A stretch of 64,000 bases of DNA from Magnolia sinica (lineage: Eukaryota; Streptophyta; Magnoliopsida; Magnoliales; Magnoliaceae), in assembly GCF_029962835.1 (NCBI RefSeq), contig NC_080588.1, positions 62,334,001 to 62,398,000 on the forward strand. Reading direction: 5' to 3'. The stretch's first letter is position 1, and each line of letters opens with the position of its first letter. Under the pieces are notes generated by a model. The model saw only the letters and a list, made by a program, of their open reading frames with translations, did not search any database and had not been told where the DNA came from. Positions 10,911 to 22,934 of this stretch are shown here, piece after piece. A program made the translations under genes and the position numbers.

Positions 10911-13262
10911 GGTACTAGGATTGCCCTTCAGCCGGCCATAACGCGATAACTGGTTGGTACGGATACGACGCACGCAGACCACCTTCAATTATTGGACGAC
11001 TAAAATTCCTCCGATCCAGACCACGTAGGCAAAAGCTCCTCTGGCACACGTACGGTTCACCCCATCTGGTGGGACCTACCAGGTTGTACTTCAGAAGTTA
11101 CGTGGATCAGACGATCCCAACCGCCAATAACAGTACTTACCTCGATTGAACGTTGAACATTTGTTGGATCTTTTTTTCAACCGTCCATTCACAATAATCA
11201 GTAGTCCTCCAATCTGCTATTAGTAAACGTTAATTATACAAGTGCCAGCTAGCTGATCAGAACCGTTAAATGATGGGCCCACGATGAAAAGTGGAGACAC
11301 CCTTAAGAACTACCGGTCTAATGATCTTAGTCATCCAATACGTTACCTTGTGTTCTGGACCGAGCTGTCCTTTTCTTAGCCATCCATTTTTAGCCCAATC
11401 CAAGATGCTTATCATTAGTTACAACGGTTTGGATCACCTAACCAATGGCCCTCCTTGCAGAAATTGAAACATCAGCACAGTGCTGTGATAGCAGCACACG
11501 TGCACAATTGGCATACTCTAATTCCAACATGCCTTTTGTGTCCCACATTGATGCAGAATGGCCAAACCCCATATCAAAATCTTCGGTGACCATTATTATG
11601 ACTTTTAGGAGTTGAAAGTGGACCATTCTAGTATTTCTCTTATTAACCGTCCATCTGTAGGCGACAAATTCAAAGGGTGGGATTGTTCAATTAAGAGCAA
11701 TTCTGAGATAATAGCCCATCAAATGAAACAGAAAAAATAACAATGGTCTGGATTGCAGAAATCTGGGCCCTAATTTTCAGAATTGAAAACACGTGTATGT
11801 TGCGTAAAGATGCGGGCCGGACATCATATAATTCCTCAATCCAACAGATGTTGCAGCGACTCCAGACTTCAAATACAAGCCCCAGGTCGGCCTGAGCGCT
11901 TCGGTTTTTTACATTAAATACACATGCGTACGAGATCCGGGCCATCCGTGGATTTCCCGTTAATTATACACTTTCCAATTATCAGGTGGGCCACATTTCA
12001 GAAAAATGAGTGTCAGAAGCAAGATTACCAACGTCCTGCATCCAACAATAAATTCCATTCGTTAACGATTATCCTAATGGTCCTTTGATCATTCGAATGC
12101 TACATATGAAACTATAATGCTAAAATATCAAATACATCTTATGAACGGTCCAGATATTTCACACGTACGATAGTCTAGCAAATGATCCGCGAATCACTAC
12201 CTCAACGTCTTCTCGCCACGAATCGCCTTATCATTTACAAGGTCTGCTATCACCACCTGCAACCTGCTACAAGGAATAATAGTTAAATCGACACTTCTTT
12301 CTATTAAGTGAGGTTTAATTAAAGAAAACAGAGGAAGAGAAGGAAACGCACGGTTCCCACCGCCACGTGTCGATGTTCTATACGTTCTGACACGAGCATG
12401 CAAGCTCGAGCCATGACCCGCCATGCAAAGCAGTCAAAGGAAAGACCGGATAAAGCCCGAGGAGTACAGTCAAAGAGTGGGCCAAACCGGTCAAGATGCT
12501 GAGCTGGCACTTTTAGAAAGGGTTGGGTGCATGGCCCCCACGGTTTAATTTCTTTTTTACGTGGAAATATTCGACTTGTTATATCGAGATGTGCTTTAGT
12601 ACGTCGATGGGCCCCACCGAAAGGGTGTCTCGTGTTTGATACGATGAGGGAGTATGACCGTTCATAGTCATGCACACACGCACGGTCATTTATAGTACCT
12701 TAAACCAGACCATCTTAATCGTTGGATACGACATGTGGGACCCACTATTTCTATGGTTTGGATTCAGGGCGTGGGTGCCACGTGTGACTTTGATATGTGC
12801 AAGTCTATGGATGAACGTAATCTGAACGGTATCAACGTTTTTCTCTTTTCTAGGTTGCCCTTCTCTATGGGCTGGATCATGGGGTTGAAAAACGGAACGG
12901 CGTTTTGCGTACGTGCGACCGTTTTATCGGCACAAAGATCGATTATCCGGACTGGATTCCTCTATATGACCTGCGTGAAACACCCAAGTCCGTGGGACCC
13001 AGCATATTGTATATGTAAATCCACTCCGTTCATCAGGTTCTATCAGTGACTTTTAGCCCTGCGGAGAAAGATCAGTTAGATATATAACTCATATGGGCCA
13101 CACCACATGCAACAGTGGGGATGGGATGCCAATCATAGGTTTGTGAGTGGGCCTACCATGGTGTTTATTTTCATCTAATCAGGGGTGACTCACCGGGACG
13201 AAGAGAAAATCAGAAATCAGCATTATAAAAAGGGTCGCGGATGGCATACTGACAGCACATCA
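10911..13262. other. Intergenic DNA, nothing recognised
   Basis: The minus-strand ORFs here (for example 12319-12675) have no recognisable domain, compositional bias or flanking signals, and I regard them as chance. Short stretches such as 13087-13180 (cacaccacatgcaacagtgggg) are weak family A fragments. Confidence 0.45.
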
Positions 13263-13754
13263 GGAGCGAGGTGGCTACTGAGTACTGACAGTGCTCTGTG
13301 GGCCCCGCATGATATATATTTGTTTTATCCAAGCCATTCATCTATTTTTTTCAGATCATTACTGAGCATGCTCTGAAAAATAAGGACATAAAAATCTCTA
13401 GTGAACCACATCACAAGAAAACATTGGCAATTGAATGCCCACCATTAAAAACTGCCTAGGGCTCTTTGTAATGTTTATTTGTCATCCAACCTGTTGATTA
13501 GGTCACGCACACCTGGATGAAGAGAAAACAAAATAATTGGCTTAATCGAAAAATTTTGTGGCCCCTAAAAAGTTTTTAATGGTGAGTGTTCAATCACCAC
13601 TCTTTCCTTTGGTGTGGTCCATATGAAAATTGGGTATGCCTAAATTTTAGGTTCATGATATAAAATGTTCTGGAAAAATGGATGGATGGAGTGGATAGGA
13701 AAAATACATTGTGGTGGGGCCCAAAGATCACTGTCAGTAGGCAATCCGCCTCCC
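13263..13754. mobile_element. Family A MITE copy ('CTACTGACAGTG' subfamily)
   Basis: The left end (ggagcgaggtggctactga, then gtactgacagtgctctgtgggcccc) and the right end (ggggcccaaagatcactgtcagtag, then gcaatccgcctccc) are inverse to each other. The interior carries the family's conserved blocks. No 9-bp target duplication is visible. Confidence 0.7.
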
Positions 13755-15034
13755 ATAAAAAGATCTGGCGGACCCCACTGTGTGAACTTAGCTGTTTTGG
13801 GAGCAACTTCACATTGTTCCCAGTGGTGTGGCCCATATTAGTTTTTTTTTTTAAAAAAAATCTATCAGGCTTATCTTTTAATGGTCCTCACCTGATGAAC
13901 GGAGTGGATTTGGCATGTACAACATGGTGTACCCGTAGAGCTTGGGTGCTTTACGTGATGCGTAAAACAGGTGCTGTCTAGCACCTATAGTGGAGTTTTT
14001 CTATGGGTGAACCTCATCACCATCGAATTCAAGAACAATTATCTAATGTGAACTGAACGTGAGCAGTTACACGGTCGCGATGCATCAGGAGGGGCCCATG
14101 GTTTGATCCAGGCCATTGATTTGAGGGTGGCAAGTCCGGATGGGTGATTGGCCATAAATCAGCACTAGTGCAAGATCCTAGCCACCTGATTCTTGCCATA
14201 TTCTGGGAAGCATTGGTGTATATCTTCCCAGTAGCCGAATTTTAAGCCACTGACCAAAGGTTAGGATCTTCTCAGTAGATTCCAAAGTGTCGCGGGGCTC
14301 GTCTGATCTACGTTCAGGATCACCTATCCATTGGCCCCACTTGTGTGAATGAGTGCGAAGACATTTCACGTCCTCATGCATCGATATCTAACTGTTCTCG
14401 TATATAATCACCCAACCTTTTCATGCAAGTGATGATGTTCGTCTTGCTCGACCTGGAGCCATGATGAACTGGGCCCACTTGACCGTTGTGTTTGGACGAG
14501 TCCAATCCGACCAAACAGACCAGATGATCAATTTACATTACCCATCATTTTGAAATGAGATAGGCCACACATGTGAAAATAATATCAACTGCAATGGAAC
14601 AAGATGAACTGATTATTTATTCAAATTCTAATAATTTTCATCTATTCTCCACGAGCAACTCATTGAATTTGAGATGACTCATTAGAAAGATTTTTATAAA
14701 ATTTTAAGTGGGTCTATTTAGGGATTATAATAGTGCAAGTGGGGTCTATATACGTATACATGTGATCTACTAAAGGTAGCTGCCACATTGCCCCATACAG
14801 CTTCACCAATCAAATTGTGCCATGTCATTTCACCACAAGGTGGGTGGCCGCCTGCACATGACACACAAGTCAAATTAAATTGTCTAAATTTTGATACTTA
14901 ACTTAGATGTATTAAAAATTAAAAACTAAGCTTATTTGATTATCTAACTATCAGATTGATGGACTATGAATGCGTGCTAACATTGTGCGGGAACATTGTT
15001 AGTGGGCATTACCAGACAATGCTTTGTGAGGTAA
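13755..15034. other. Intergenic DNA with a small family A fragment
   Basis: About 13814-13935 ('ggtgtggcccatattag', then 'gatgaacggagtggat') is a fragment related to family A. The remainder, including the short ORFs, shows nothing recognisable. Confidence 0.45.
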
Positions 15035-15450
15035 TCATAATGATGTATGTGTTTGTCTACATCATTTATTCACTTTAAATCATTATTTCAAGGCATGAGC
15101 TCAAAAGTAAAATACATTCAAATCCCAAGTGGACCACACACAAAAAAACGTAGTGATTGAACACATTGAAAACTTCCTAGGTTCACAAAGACATGGATAA
15201 AAGGAAGCAGTGAATATCAGCTTCATCCAAAACTCTTGTACCTCAAGTTTTTAATTGTAATCAACATTGTTTCCTGCAATGTGGTCCACTTAAAATTTTG
15301 ATTTACCTCATTTTTCAGCTCATGGGTTAAAATGATATGAAAAAAAATAAAATGAATGGATGATTTAAATAAAAAACACATACATCATGGTAGGGCGTAG
15401 CATCGTCCCAACTTGTAGTGTCAGTAGGCAATCCACGTCTCATTTTGATG
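15035..15450. mobile_element. Family A MITE, degenerate
   Basis: The left block 'ataatgatgtatgtgtttgtc' and the right block 'aaaaaacacatacatcatgg' are inverse. A 'gtgtcagtaggcaatccacg' end near 15417-15436 links it to the copy at 13263. The interior is diverged. Confidence 0.6.
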
Positions 15451-15976
15451 AACATTCAATAGCTAAAAATGAAATTTTTTTTTTATCGAGCGGTCATATT
15501 TCAATGATGACGTGTCGCAATTTTGACGGTCCATATCAGTGTATATGAAATTAAGTGACGTTTATGGCGGACGCACTTGGGAGTTAAAAGGCAACTTCTG
15601 GTCTACCACTTTTGAAGGAACGCCTCCTTTGCAGATGGAACTTACCCTGACCTTTTGCACATTGACAAATATATCCTGGGCTTGCTAACGGACGAAATTC
15701 TAGTCACAAAGACCGAGGACACAGCTGTCATTATCTCAAAAGGTAAGAGTCTCTCTTCTCTTTCAAACTCCCTTTGCTTTCCTCCGTTTTACCGGCTATT
15801 AATGCTAAAATAACAAGGCAACCGGGAGATTACGGCGACAGGTGACATGACTGCACGTGCTGTCCGCAAGCCGAGGGGCTGATTGACAGGCTTTAACCGG
15901 TCAACTCCCGGTCACCCGGTATTTTCTAGAAAAAGACGCCTCTTTTCTCACAGGCCTTTCTGCTTCTCCACAAGAA

Positions 15977-15982
<6 letters not shown>
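15451..15982 (+). promoter_or_regulatory. Upstream region of the U-box gene (probable promoter)
   Basis: This is the non-repetitive interval between the nearest MITE and the transcribed-looking GA tract. A palindromic G-box core CACGTG lies at 15854-15859 (inside GCACGTGC). A W-box-like GGTCAAC lies at 15899-15905, and a pyrimidine patch (tctctcttctctttc) near 15749-15763. No convincing TATA box is seen close to the GA tract. The motif assignments are pattern matches only. Confidence 0.4.

Positions 15983-16014
<32 letters not shown>
15983..16014 (+). repeat. (AG)n microsatellite in the probable 5' UTR
   Basis: An uninterrupted AG run of about 16 repeats is followed by GCGAGCGAGCG. Its position shortly before a probable 5' UTR intron and about 520 bp before the start codon suggests it is transcribed as 5' leader, where GA/CT tracts are common in plants. 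Confidence 0.9.
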
Positions 16015-16024
<10 letters not shown>

Positions 16025-16075
16025 TTGAAGCTGAGATTTTGCTAGTTTTGGGAGAGTCTTCTCTCCCTCTCTTTG

Positions 16076-16523
16076 GTATGATAGTTTTTCTTATTTTCCT
16101 CTGCTTTCGTCTCAATTTCATGGTTCTCCAAACTGTAGATTTCAATTTCTAGCTGTTTGGGTTTTATTCTGTGTTCTCTCAAAACCCCATTTTTGGGTTC
16201 TTGATTTCCTGTAGTTATATATATATATTTTTTGGAGTCCTGGGTACTGTAGATTTGGGCATTTCCTCACTTTTTCTGATCTGGGTCTGATGATTTCACC
16301 TTTTCTGAGACTTGGGTCTTTGGTTTTTGAGCAGTAGATTGTGTGTTTATGATATCTGCGATGATGGTTTTAGCTCTTTTGACTGAAGAAAGAGAGATCA
16401 GATAAAGCAGAAAAGAGGGGAAATCTATCATTTTCTCCGTTAGAGAGTCGTTTTGGGCAAATGTCATGAGCGTTGCAGGGTTTTTCTTGTTGTGAAATCA
16501 AAAGGGTCTCTCTTTTTTTCAAG
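16076..16523 (+). other. Putative 5' UTR intron of the U-box gene
   Basis: A donor-like CTTTG|GTATGATAG at 16076 is followed by T-rich sequence. A strong pyrimidine tract with acceptor (TCTCTTTTTTTCAAG|GG) ends at 16523, only 14 nt before the ATG. The interval is T-rich, as plant introns are. This is inferred from splice-site shape and composition; there is no transcript evidence here. Confidence 0.45.
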
Positions 16524-16537
16524 GGTTTTTGAGAAAA

Positions 16538-17860
16538 ATGCCATTGTTTCTGTTGCCTGCTTGGAGGAAAGATGGAGAAGGTAGGTTCGAGGGTGGTGTG
16601 CATGCTCTGGATCTTGAAATTTCTGCTAAAGATGGGATTTTGGGATGTGGGTTGGAGAAATTGGATCTGAAGAAGATGATTGATGAGCTTGATTTGTCTG
16701 ATGTACCGTCCGTTTTCATCTGTCCCATCTCCTTAGAGCCTATGCAAGATCCTGTGACTCTTTGTACAGGCCAGACCTATGAGAAATCCAACATACTCAA
16801 ATGGTTCTCACTGGGCCACCTCACATGCCCCACCACCATGCAAGAGCTCTGGGACGATTCGATCACGCCCAACAAGACGCTCTACCATCTGATCTACAGC
16901 TGGTTTTCTCAGCGGTATGTGCAGATGAAGAAACGGTCAGAGGATGTTCAAGGCAGGGTGATTGAGCTTCTAGAGACTCTTAAGAAGGTCAAGGGCCAGG
17001 CTAGAATTCAAGCACTGAAGGAGCTCCAGCAGGTTGTCGTTGCCCACGCATCCGCAAAGAAGACCGTCGTTGATCAAGGTGGGGTTGCTTTGATTTCATC
17101 TCTGTTGGGCCCTTTCACGTCCCATGCTGTCGGGTCCGAAGTGATTGGTATTTTGGTGAATTTGACACTTGATTCGGAATCAAAGACGAATTTGATGCAG
17201 CCTGTGAAGATCTCGCTGTTGGTGGACATGTTAAATGAAGGGACCGTTGAGACCAAGATCAATTGCACAAGGCTGATTGAAATGTTGATGGAGGAGGAGG
17301 ATTTCCGATCGGATATTGTCTCGAGTTTGAGCCTTTTGGTTGGTTTGTTGAGGCTGGTGAAAGATAGGCGGCATCCGAACGGGACATCAGCCGGTCTCAC
17401 TCTTCTCAGGATGATATGCTCCTTCAAGCAAGTCAGGAACTCGGTTGTGAGCATTGGGGCTGTTTCACAGCTGGTTGAGCTCTTACCAATTTTGAATTCT
17501 GATTGCCTGGAATCCGCGCTGTTTATATTGGACGGTTTGTCGACACTGCCGGAAGGGCGGGCCGCTTTGAAAGACTGCCCCCACACAATTCCCAACATAG
17601 TGAGGCTTCTGATGCGGGTTTCAGAGAGCTGTACTCAGTATGCATTGTCGATCTTGTGGGCCGTCTGCAAGCTTGCGCCGGAGGAATGTGCTTCACTTGC
17701 TGTGGAGGCAGGTCTGGCCGCGAAGCTTCTGCTTGTTATACAGAGTGGTTGCAATCCCGTCTTGAAACAGCGGTCTGCAGAGCTCTTGAAGCTATGTAGT
17801 CTGAATTACACAGCTACCATTTTCATTTCTAAGTGCAAGCTCACAAGAACGATCCAATGA
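16538..17860 (+). CDS. PUB30: U-box domain E3 ubiquitin ligase, PUB30/PUB31 type
   Basis: This single-exon ORF encodes 440 residues. By family knowledge, plant U-box proteins are E3 ligases that recruit an E2 through the U-box and bind substrate or partners through ARM repeats. Residues about 57-125 form the U-box (VFICPISLEPMQDPVTLCTG, then a TYEKSNILKWF helix and HLTCPTT, TPNKTL). Residues about 150-425 form the Leu/Val-rich ARM-like repeats, with the conserved GPFTSHAVGSE, TLPEGRAALKDCP and KQRSAELLKLCSLNY blocks and the C-terminus KCKLTRTIQ. The length agrees with Arabidopsis PUB30/PUB31 (about 440-450). I start at ATG 16538; a longer reading to 16529 would need a TTG start. No frameshift or stop interrupts it. 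From memory, Arabidopsis PUB30 has been linked to salt-stress responses; that role is not shown here. Choosing PUB30 over PUB31 is uncertain; the family is not. Confidence 0.97.
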   Translation: MPLFLLPAWRKDGEGRFEGGVHALDLEISAKDGILGCGLEKLDLKKMIDELDLSDVPSVFICPISLEPMQDPVTLCTGQTYEKSNILKWFSLGHLTCPTTMQELWDDSITPNKTLYHLIYSWFSQRYVQMKKRSEDVQGRVIELLETLKKVKGQARIQALKELQQVVVAHASAKKTVVDQGGVALISSLLGPFTSHAVGSEVIGILVNLTLDSESKTNLMQPVKISLLVDMLNEGTVETKINCTRLIEMLMEEEDFRSDIVSSLSLLVGLLRLVKDRRHPNGTSAGLTLLRMICSFKQVRNSVVSIGAVSQLVELLPILNSDCLESALFILDGLSTLPEGRAALKDCPHTIPNIVRLLMRVSESCTQYALSILWAVCKLAPEECASLAVEAGLAAKLLLVIQSGCNPVLKQRSAELLKLCSLNYTATIFISKCKLTRTIQ

Positions 17861-19931
17861 AGGAAGAATGTTATTACTTGGGTCTTTCTCCCATCATCAT
17901 TGGCAGTGAAGGAGATGGCAGGGTCTGTCCAATTCGAGATGAATCATGAATGGGGGAGAGTTTGAGCTGATCAACGATCATACATTGCCCACCCAGTTGG
18001 CCCATCTCGCAAGGTATTCAGCTCGGTTCACCTGTGCATACTAAAACCTGTAATTCTCTGTCCTACTGATTTGCATACATGAAAAGCCATGATAATGTAG
18101 ATTTAGAGGCTCCTTTTACAGTGATGTGAAATTCTGCGGTGGATTTGTGTCCACTGCCCGATGCCGCTGGTGGGGTCCACAGAAGTTTTCTCAATAAGCC
18201 TGCGAATTGCAAATCTGGGCCATTTTTGTTCTGCTTAAGAAAACTAAAAAAAGGAACTCCCTTTTCTCAGATGAATCTACATTGATATGATCTTGCTTGA
18301 GCATGTAAATTTAGAGATCGAAATGAATGTGAACTTTCAGCAGGAAAAAAGAAATCTTTGGGAGAAAATGCAGGGAATGTTGCATGCAATTTAGCTCGAA
18401 ATTCAATTGCAAGTGTTCTGTATTGAATCTTCATCCCTTTTGTTTCTCTTTTGATTGCGCTATTCCCGTTGGTTCCAATCCAGTCCCGATTTCGAATGGG
18501 TGGGATGGCCATTCCCCACCATTGTAGAAATATAAGAGCCATTGAATTTACATCCATGTGTTGCATTTCAATAGAAAGATCCATTCATGCCATTCTTCAG
18601 CTTGTGTTCTAAATTGTATGTTTGGGTTTCTAAACTGCTCAACTTCAGAATGGTCACTTGATATGATGCTTGGTTAGCTGTACAGATTGGGCCCACCTTT
18701 CAGTGGTCCATTCCAAATCATCTGGTGGACCCCATTATAAGATTGGCCATTTCCCAATTCTCCTCCATCAATGCAAATGTGAAGCTTTTCTGTCATTTGG
18801 GTTGGATTTTCTTTCAGTGTGGCAGTTTTTCCAGATGAATGGCCTGATTGTTAGGTTGTCCATGGCCCAAACATCTCCATCAGATGATCTTGAATGTTAA
18901 ATTGGTGGCTGTCAATGGATAATCTAGTCAACAGTAGCTGATCATGGGGAAGAATGCCAATCTTTTATTCTCCTTAATGTGGCCATCTTGACCGTCCAAT
19001 TGACGGCCTGCAAATGAATGGTGTGATTGACAGCTTCTGATCAGCAATATGATGGGTGGTGGATTCTCTAGTGCTGATGATTTTTGTGAGGACAGGGGGC
19101 CCTCCCAGATGAATGGCCAAGATTACAGAGATGATTTGACCCAATATCAACTTAGACACCACTATATTTTTCATTTCTTTTTAGTAATTAATTATTAGAG
19201 AAAAAAGAGATCCATGTAGAAATGGTGTTTTTGCTATTTCTTGATTGACCATTTGGCAAAGTGGTCATCATCACCGTACATTTCTTTTGAATGATTTGAG
19301 GACAAGACTCGTGTCATTTCCTCATCTCTTAGTCTTAAAACCAGTACTGAGAGACATGAGAAGAAGGGCATTGACCACTAAAAGTAAAATGAGTAGAATC
19401 TGATACTCTGGCTGAGTATGTCCGTCCATACGCCTGCACACTGGCACTGTGCATGTGGCTCACATGTACACATCAATCCACGCTGGCCGAATTCTGGAGC
19501 CACTCTAGATGGTGTGCATCACATAATTGGTATTTTTCTTTGGTTGGATTTGATTTTTGACATTTTCTTTTAAATCCAGCTGTCCATTTGATTGTTCGCT
19601 ACTGGACAGTTAGGACCATCCTTCCAATTTGGACACAACTAGATGGTTATGATTGCTCCCCACCTAAACGGGCGCGATTTGGATGGTTTGGATTGATGTA
19701 AAGCATTTGCCACCGACCTTGATATAGTGACAGGGAGTGACTGTGCGCACACATGTGCACACAGCTTTCGTACCCAACCGTAAAAATTGTGGGCCCCACT
19801 TTACACAGGACATGGCCCTGAAATCAGATGGTTGCATGATCCTAAGCGCTGCTCGGTGGTCACTTGTACGTTGAATTTGGACCTTTTGTTTGAGGAAACT
19901 AGAATTTCTATTGAGAGAAACCTGGGGGTTG
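17861..19931 (+). other. 3' flank of the U-box gene and intergenic DNA
   Basis: The 3' UTR probably lies in the first few hundred bases, but I see no unambiguous AATAAA signal. The remainder is non-repetitive by eye, with scattered 'ggtcca/tggacc' words that may be very old family A traces. None of its short ORFs shows a recognisable domain. Confidence 0.5.
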
Positions 19932-19936
19932 TTTGG
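19932..19936. repeat. 5-bp target duplication TTTGG (left)
   Basis: TTTGG lies immediately before the solo LTR and is repeated exactly at 22166-22170 just after it. This is the 5-bp duplication expected of LTR-retrotransposon integrase. Confidence 0.85.
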
Positions 19937-22165
19937 TGTTCACTCCCCAAGTATAGGGTTGTGATGTAGTAATAAACTCGATGAGATCGAGGTCAAATCC
20001 CAAGGAACTGATACATGTACGTTATCTGAAACTAAGTAGAACGAGAGCTAGATTAAAATGAAATCTAAATCGAATGATTTTTTGAGGAATAATAGTGAAA
20101 TACTAATCTAAAACTTAAGGAATTCAGAGGAAGGAAACTAGGAATTCAGAGGATCCACTTTTAGATATCAGAGAGATCTTATACCTGCATCAAGAATCAT
20201 GGAAATTAAACTGAACTTACTTGATTTAGTTCTCACGAGATGAAAAGTATATGAATTAGAATGGATTCCATTACCAAACCATGCCCAGGAGACAAAACAA
20301 ATAACAGAATTAAACCAATTACCAACCAATCAACAATGCATGAAGGTTAGGAAGGGTACCGTCATCTGACTATGCCCATGAGACGATGGTGAACAACAGG
20401 GCTTCCTGACGTCATAAACATCAAAAAGGAAAAGGAAATATTCAAAGCCATTGCATACCCATTGTAATTTCAGTCACAACAGACCGTTAAAGACTAAAAA
20501 AACATTCCTTTAATAATCAACTAAAATCAAATTCAGTTCATAAATTTAAATTAAAAGCATTAAATAGAGTGTCCCATCTCGCTACATGCTTCACTTCTTA
20601 GCCCTAGCTAAGAGGTTTTAGCCTGATATAATCAAATTAAAATCCCTTAACATAAAAAGTAATAAAAGAAAGGAGAAAAGAAAAACCCTACCAGACGTAG
20701 CCAGCCCACGTTCTCTCTCTGCCTCTGCTCACGTCCAGCCCAAGCCGTCAATCCCTATCCTTCCTCCCCCCTCCCTCTCTCTTCTCTCTTCTATTTTATA
20801 CACGTCAGGGGCCACTTGCGTGCGTAGCCTTTACGCACAGAAGAAAAAGGTGCGGAGGTTTTACGCACTGTAACAAAAAGTGCGAAATAGAACTTACGCT
20901 GGATACTTGGTGGGGCCATGCTTGGTGTTACTTAACAAATCCAGTCCGTTCATTGGATTGTGCACGGAAAACCAGCTGGACCTGATCGATTTTGGATCCG
21001 ATTCGTGGTGGTTCACGAATAATCTTAATTCACCGTCAGTCATTTATTTGGATGATCGAGGACTAATCTTTTGTGGTTTCCTAAATGTGTTACCTAGGTT
21101 AGGGAGAGAGGGACCTTGGGCTCTTAATGGACGGTCCAGATCCAACCGATGAAGTACAGTGGCGGCCCACAAGATTCGGCGGCACGCTCTGTTGCGAAAC
21201 AGAGCCTGCGCGTTTTAGTACTATGATGGTCGGTGGACCCACGATTGATGTTAGTTAAAAAATCCACACCGATCATTGAACTTTACTCAAAAAACCATTT
21301 GGAATTGGCTAGTTTTTTATTAGAATCGGTGTGGCCCATGTCGTTTTTTATTTCGCTGTCCATTCTGCGATTGACGGTGCTCTTACATGCTTACATTTGC
21401 ATGAGTCCGAAGAGAAAGCTTGGAGATGGTCACTACCCTCTGGAGCAGATGAACGGCTCAGATCACTCAAAGGAGCAAGGGGTGGGCTCCACTGAGTGAA
21501 ATCGGCGGACCCACGTCCGCCGCTGGGAGCGAAATCCGATTTTGAGAAGAAGAGTCGGTCAGCGCTTGCTGACCGACTTTTGGATATTTGGTGAACGCCC
21601 GGTGCACCTCCATAACTTACACATGCACTACATGTATAGGTCCTGCAGAGATGTTTGTGAGAAATCTACTCCGTCCATCCATTCTGCCATATCATTTAAG
21701 GCGTTGAGTCAAGAATTGAGGCATATCCAGATGTCATGTGGGCCCAAAATCGACGGTTTATGGGCTGATCTATCCGTTGGGCCACTTCTACTGGGATCCA
21801 ATGGCTGAAATTTGACGTATACGGTTAATTTATGGTCCTCAGGCCATGTATGGAGTTTCGAGCTGAACGCATGGTGGGAACCCTGTGATCTTGCATTCTG
21901 GACGATTTTTGGGCCACTTGAGCTTCAGTTTCCTGATTTTCTCGGATCTTTGGTGTGTAAATTCTTCGATCTCGGTCCCCTGGGGTCCGTCCCTTCCCTT
22001 GGTGAATTCTAAGCGTTAAATACTAACTTTTAGCACCCTGTTTCGGTCCAAGTTCGCAACTTCACCCTACATCACAAACATGATTAAATCAAGCCATTAA
22101 ACAGTATTATGTTCGTAAATCTATGCAATAACTAGGGTCAGATATGCAATAATTGACCCTTAACA
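19937..22165 (-). mobile_element. Solo LTR of the Athila-like family, minus strand
   Basis: The plus strand reads TGTTCACTCCCCAAGTATAG at the left and GACCCTTAACA at the right. These are the inverse of the LTR ends at 48210-50440 and 56061-58303 (TGTTGAGGGTCAAATATTGC..GGAGTGAACA). The length is 2,229 bp, against 2,231 and 2,243 bp in the other copies. Exact TTTGG duplications flank it and no internal region is present, so the element has been reduced to a solo LTR by LTR-LTR recombination. A minus-strand TATA word (TATAAAATAG, about 20789-20798) and the R-region stem-loop (20594-20615) are retained. Confidence 0.93.
20594..20615 (-). promoter_or_regulatory. LTR stem-loop downstream of the TATA box (solo LTR copy)
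   Basis: On the minus strand the arms read CCTCTTAGC and GCTAAGAAG around a TAGG loop. One stem pair is lost compared with the younger LTRs (49717, 57628, 63712). It lies about 180 nt downstream of the minus-strand TATA word. Confidence 0.7.
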
Positions 22166-22170
22166 TTTGG
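22166..22170. repeat. 5-bp target duplication TTTGG (right)
   Basis: Exact partner of 19932-19936. Confidence 0.85.
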
Positions 22171-22747
22171 CACCGCTTAAAATCTTGAATTTTTGGACAG
22201 TTGAGTATTTAGATTCAAGATAAATTTATAAAATTTACTTTTACATATAAAAATAATGGGTTACTTTTATAAGCCCCGAAAGCTTGAAATTCTTTATTTT
22301 TTTGGGAATAGGCTTCGTTCAATGCCCGTTGTATGCTGCACTTATAGGTCATGTTCAAAATTTTGAGAGCATTTAAATCTTTTTATTACGTCACTATACC
22401 AAAATGGTTCTAAGAATATGAGAGTTAAAATCTAAGCTCTCAAATATAGATATTGAAAATCCATATCATTAAGAGTTGTTGTGGGTAAAATTGAATTGAC
22501 TCGTCGAATGCTAATAAAACAAAGGGATCATAGGAAACTCTCTAAAGAATGGCGAAGTATTGACCTAATTTCAGATGCCGACCTCGACCTCGAAATAGAA
22601 ATATTCAGAGAAAATCTTATAGCATATAAAGATAAAATCGATCCGACGAGATTATAATCGAAAATCATGACGATCGAGATAAAGTTGGAGATATTCTTAA
22701 AATTATAGTCTAACTCTAGTACAGGCACTCCATCATATCTTCAAAAC
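22171..22747. other. AT-rich intergenic DNA, nothing recognised
   Basis: No repeat end, ORF with a domain or RNA gene is visible between the solo LTR and the SINE. Confidence 0.5.
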
Positions 22748-22764
22748 AAGCAAAACGCACAAGT

Positions 22765-22934
22765 CGGTCCTTACTCTTACTCCGGTGGTAGACTCTCAGG
22801 AGTTTCAACACCTGGTTGAGGGTTCGAGTACCTATAGGTGGTGAAATTCCACTAAGATGTGAGTGTGTGGTGGTGTGTGTGCATGTTTTGTTTTTTTTTT
22901 GTTTTTTTTTTGGTTTTTTTTTTAAAATTTAAAG
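22765..22934 (+). mobile_element. tRNA-derived SINE (plus strand)
   Basis: An A-box-like TACTCCGGTGGT (22778-22789) and a B-box GGTTCGAGTACC (22821-22832) give the pol III internal promoter layout. The 3' end runs through a GT-rich stretch into long T runs (22890-22923). The copy is flanked by a 17-bp direct repeat with two mismatches: AAGCAAAACGCACAAGT at 22748-22764 and AAGCAAAACATACAAGT at 22935-22951. That is strong evidence for retroposition. Confidence 0.85.

Noticed and set aside
12319-12675. 118-codon minus-strand ORF
   Set aside because: No recognisable motif, no upstream context and another unrelated ORF overlaps it; typical of chance length in this composition.
16529-16537. Three extra codons before the U-box protein start
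   Set aside because: The longer reading begins at TTG, not ATG. The first ATG in frame is 16538 and fits the family's N-terminal length.
20880-22012. Plus-strand ORFs of 66-90 codons in the solo LTR
   Set aside because: Similar readings occur in the homologous LTRs only because the DNA is homologous. They fall in U3, have no domain and do not keep the same length between copies.
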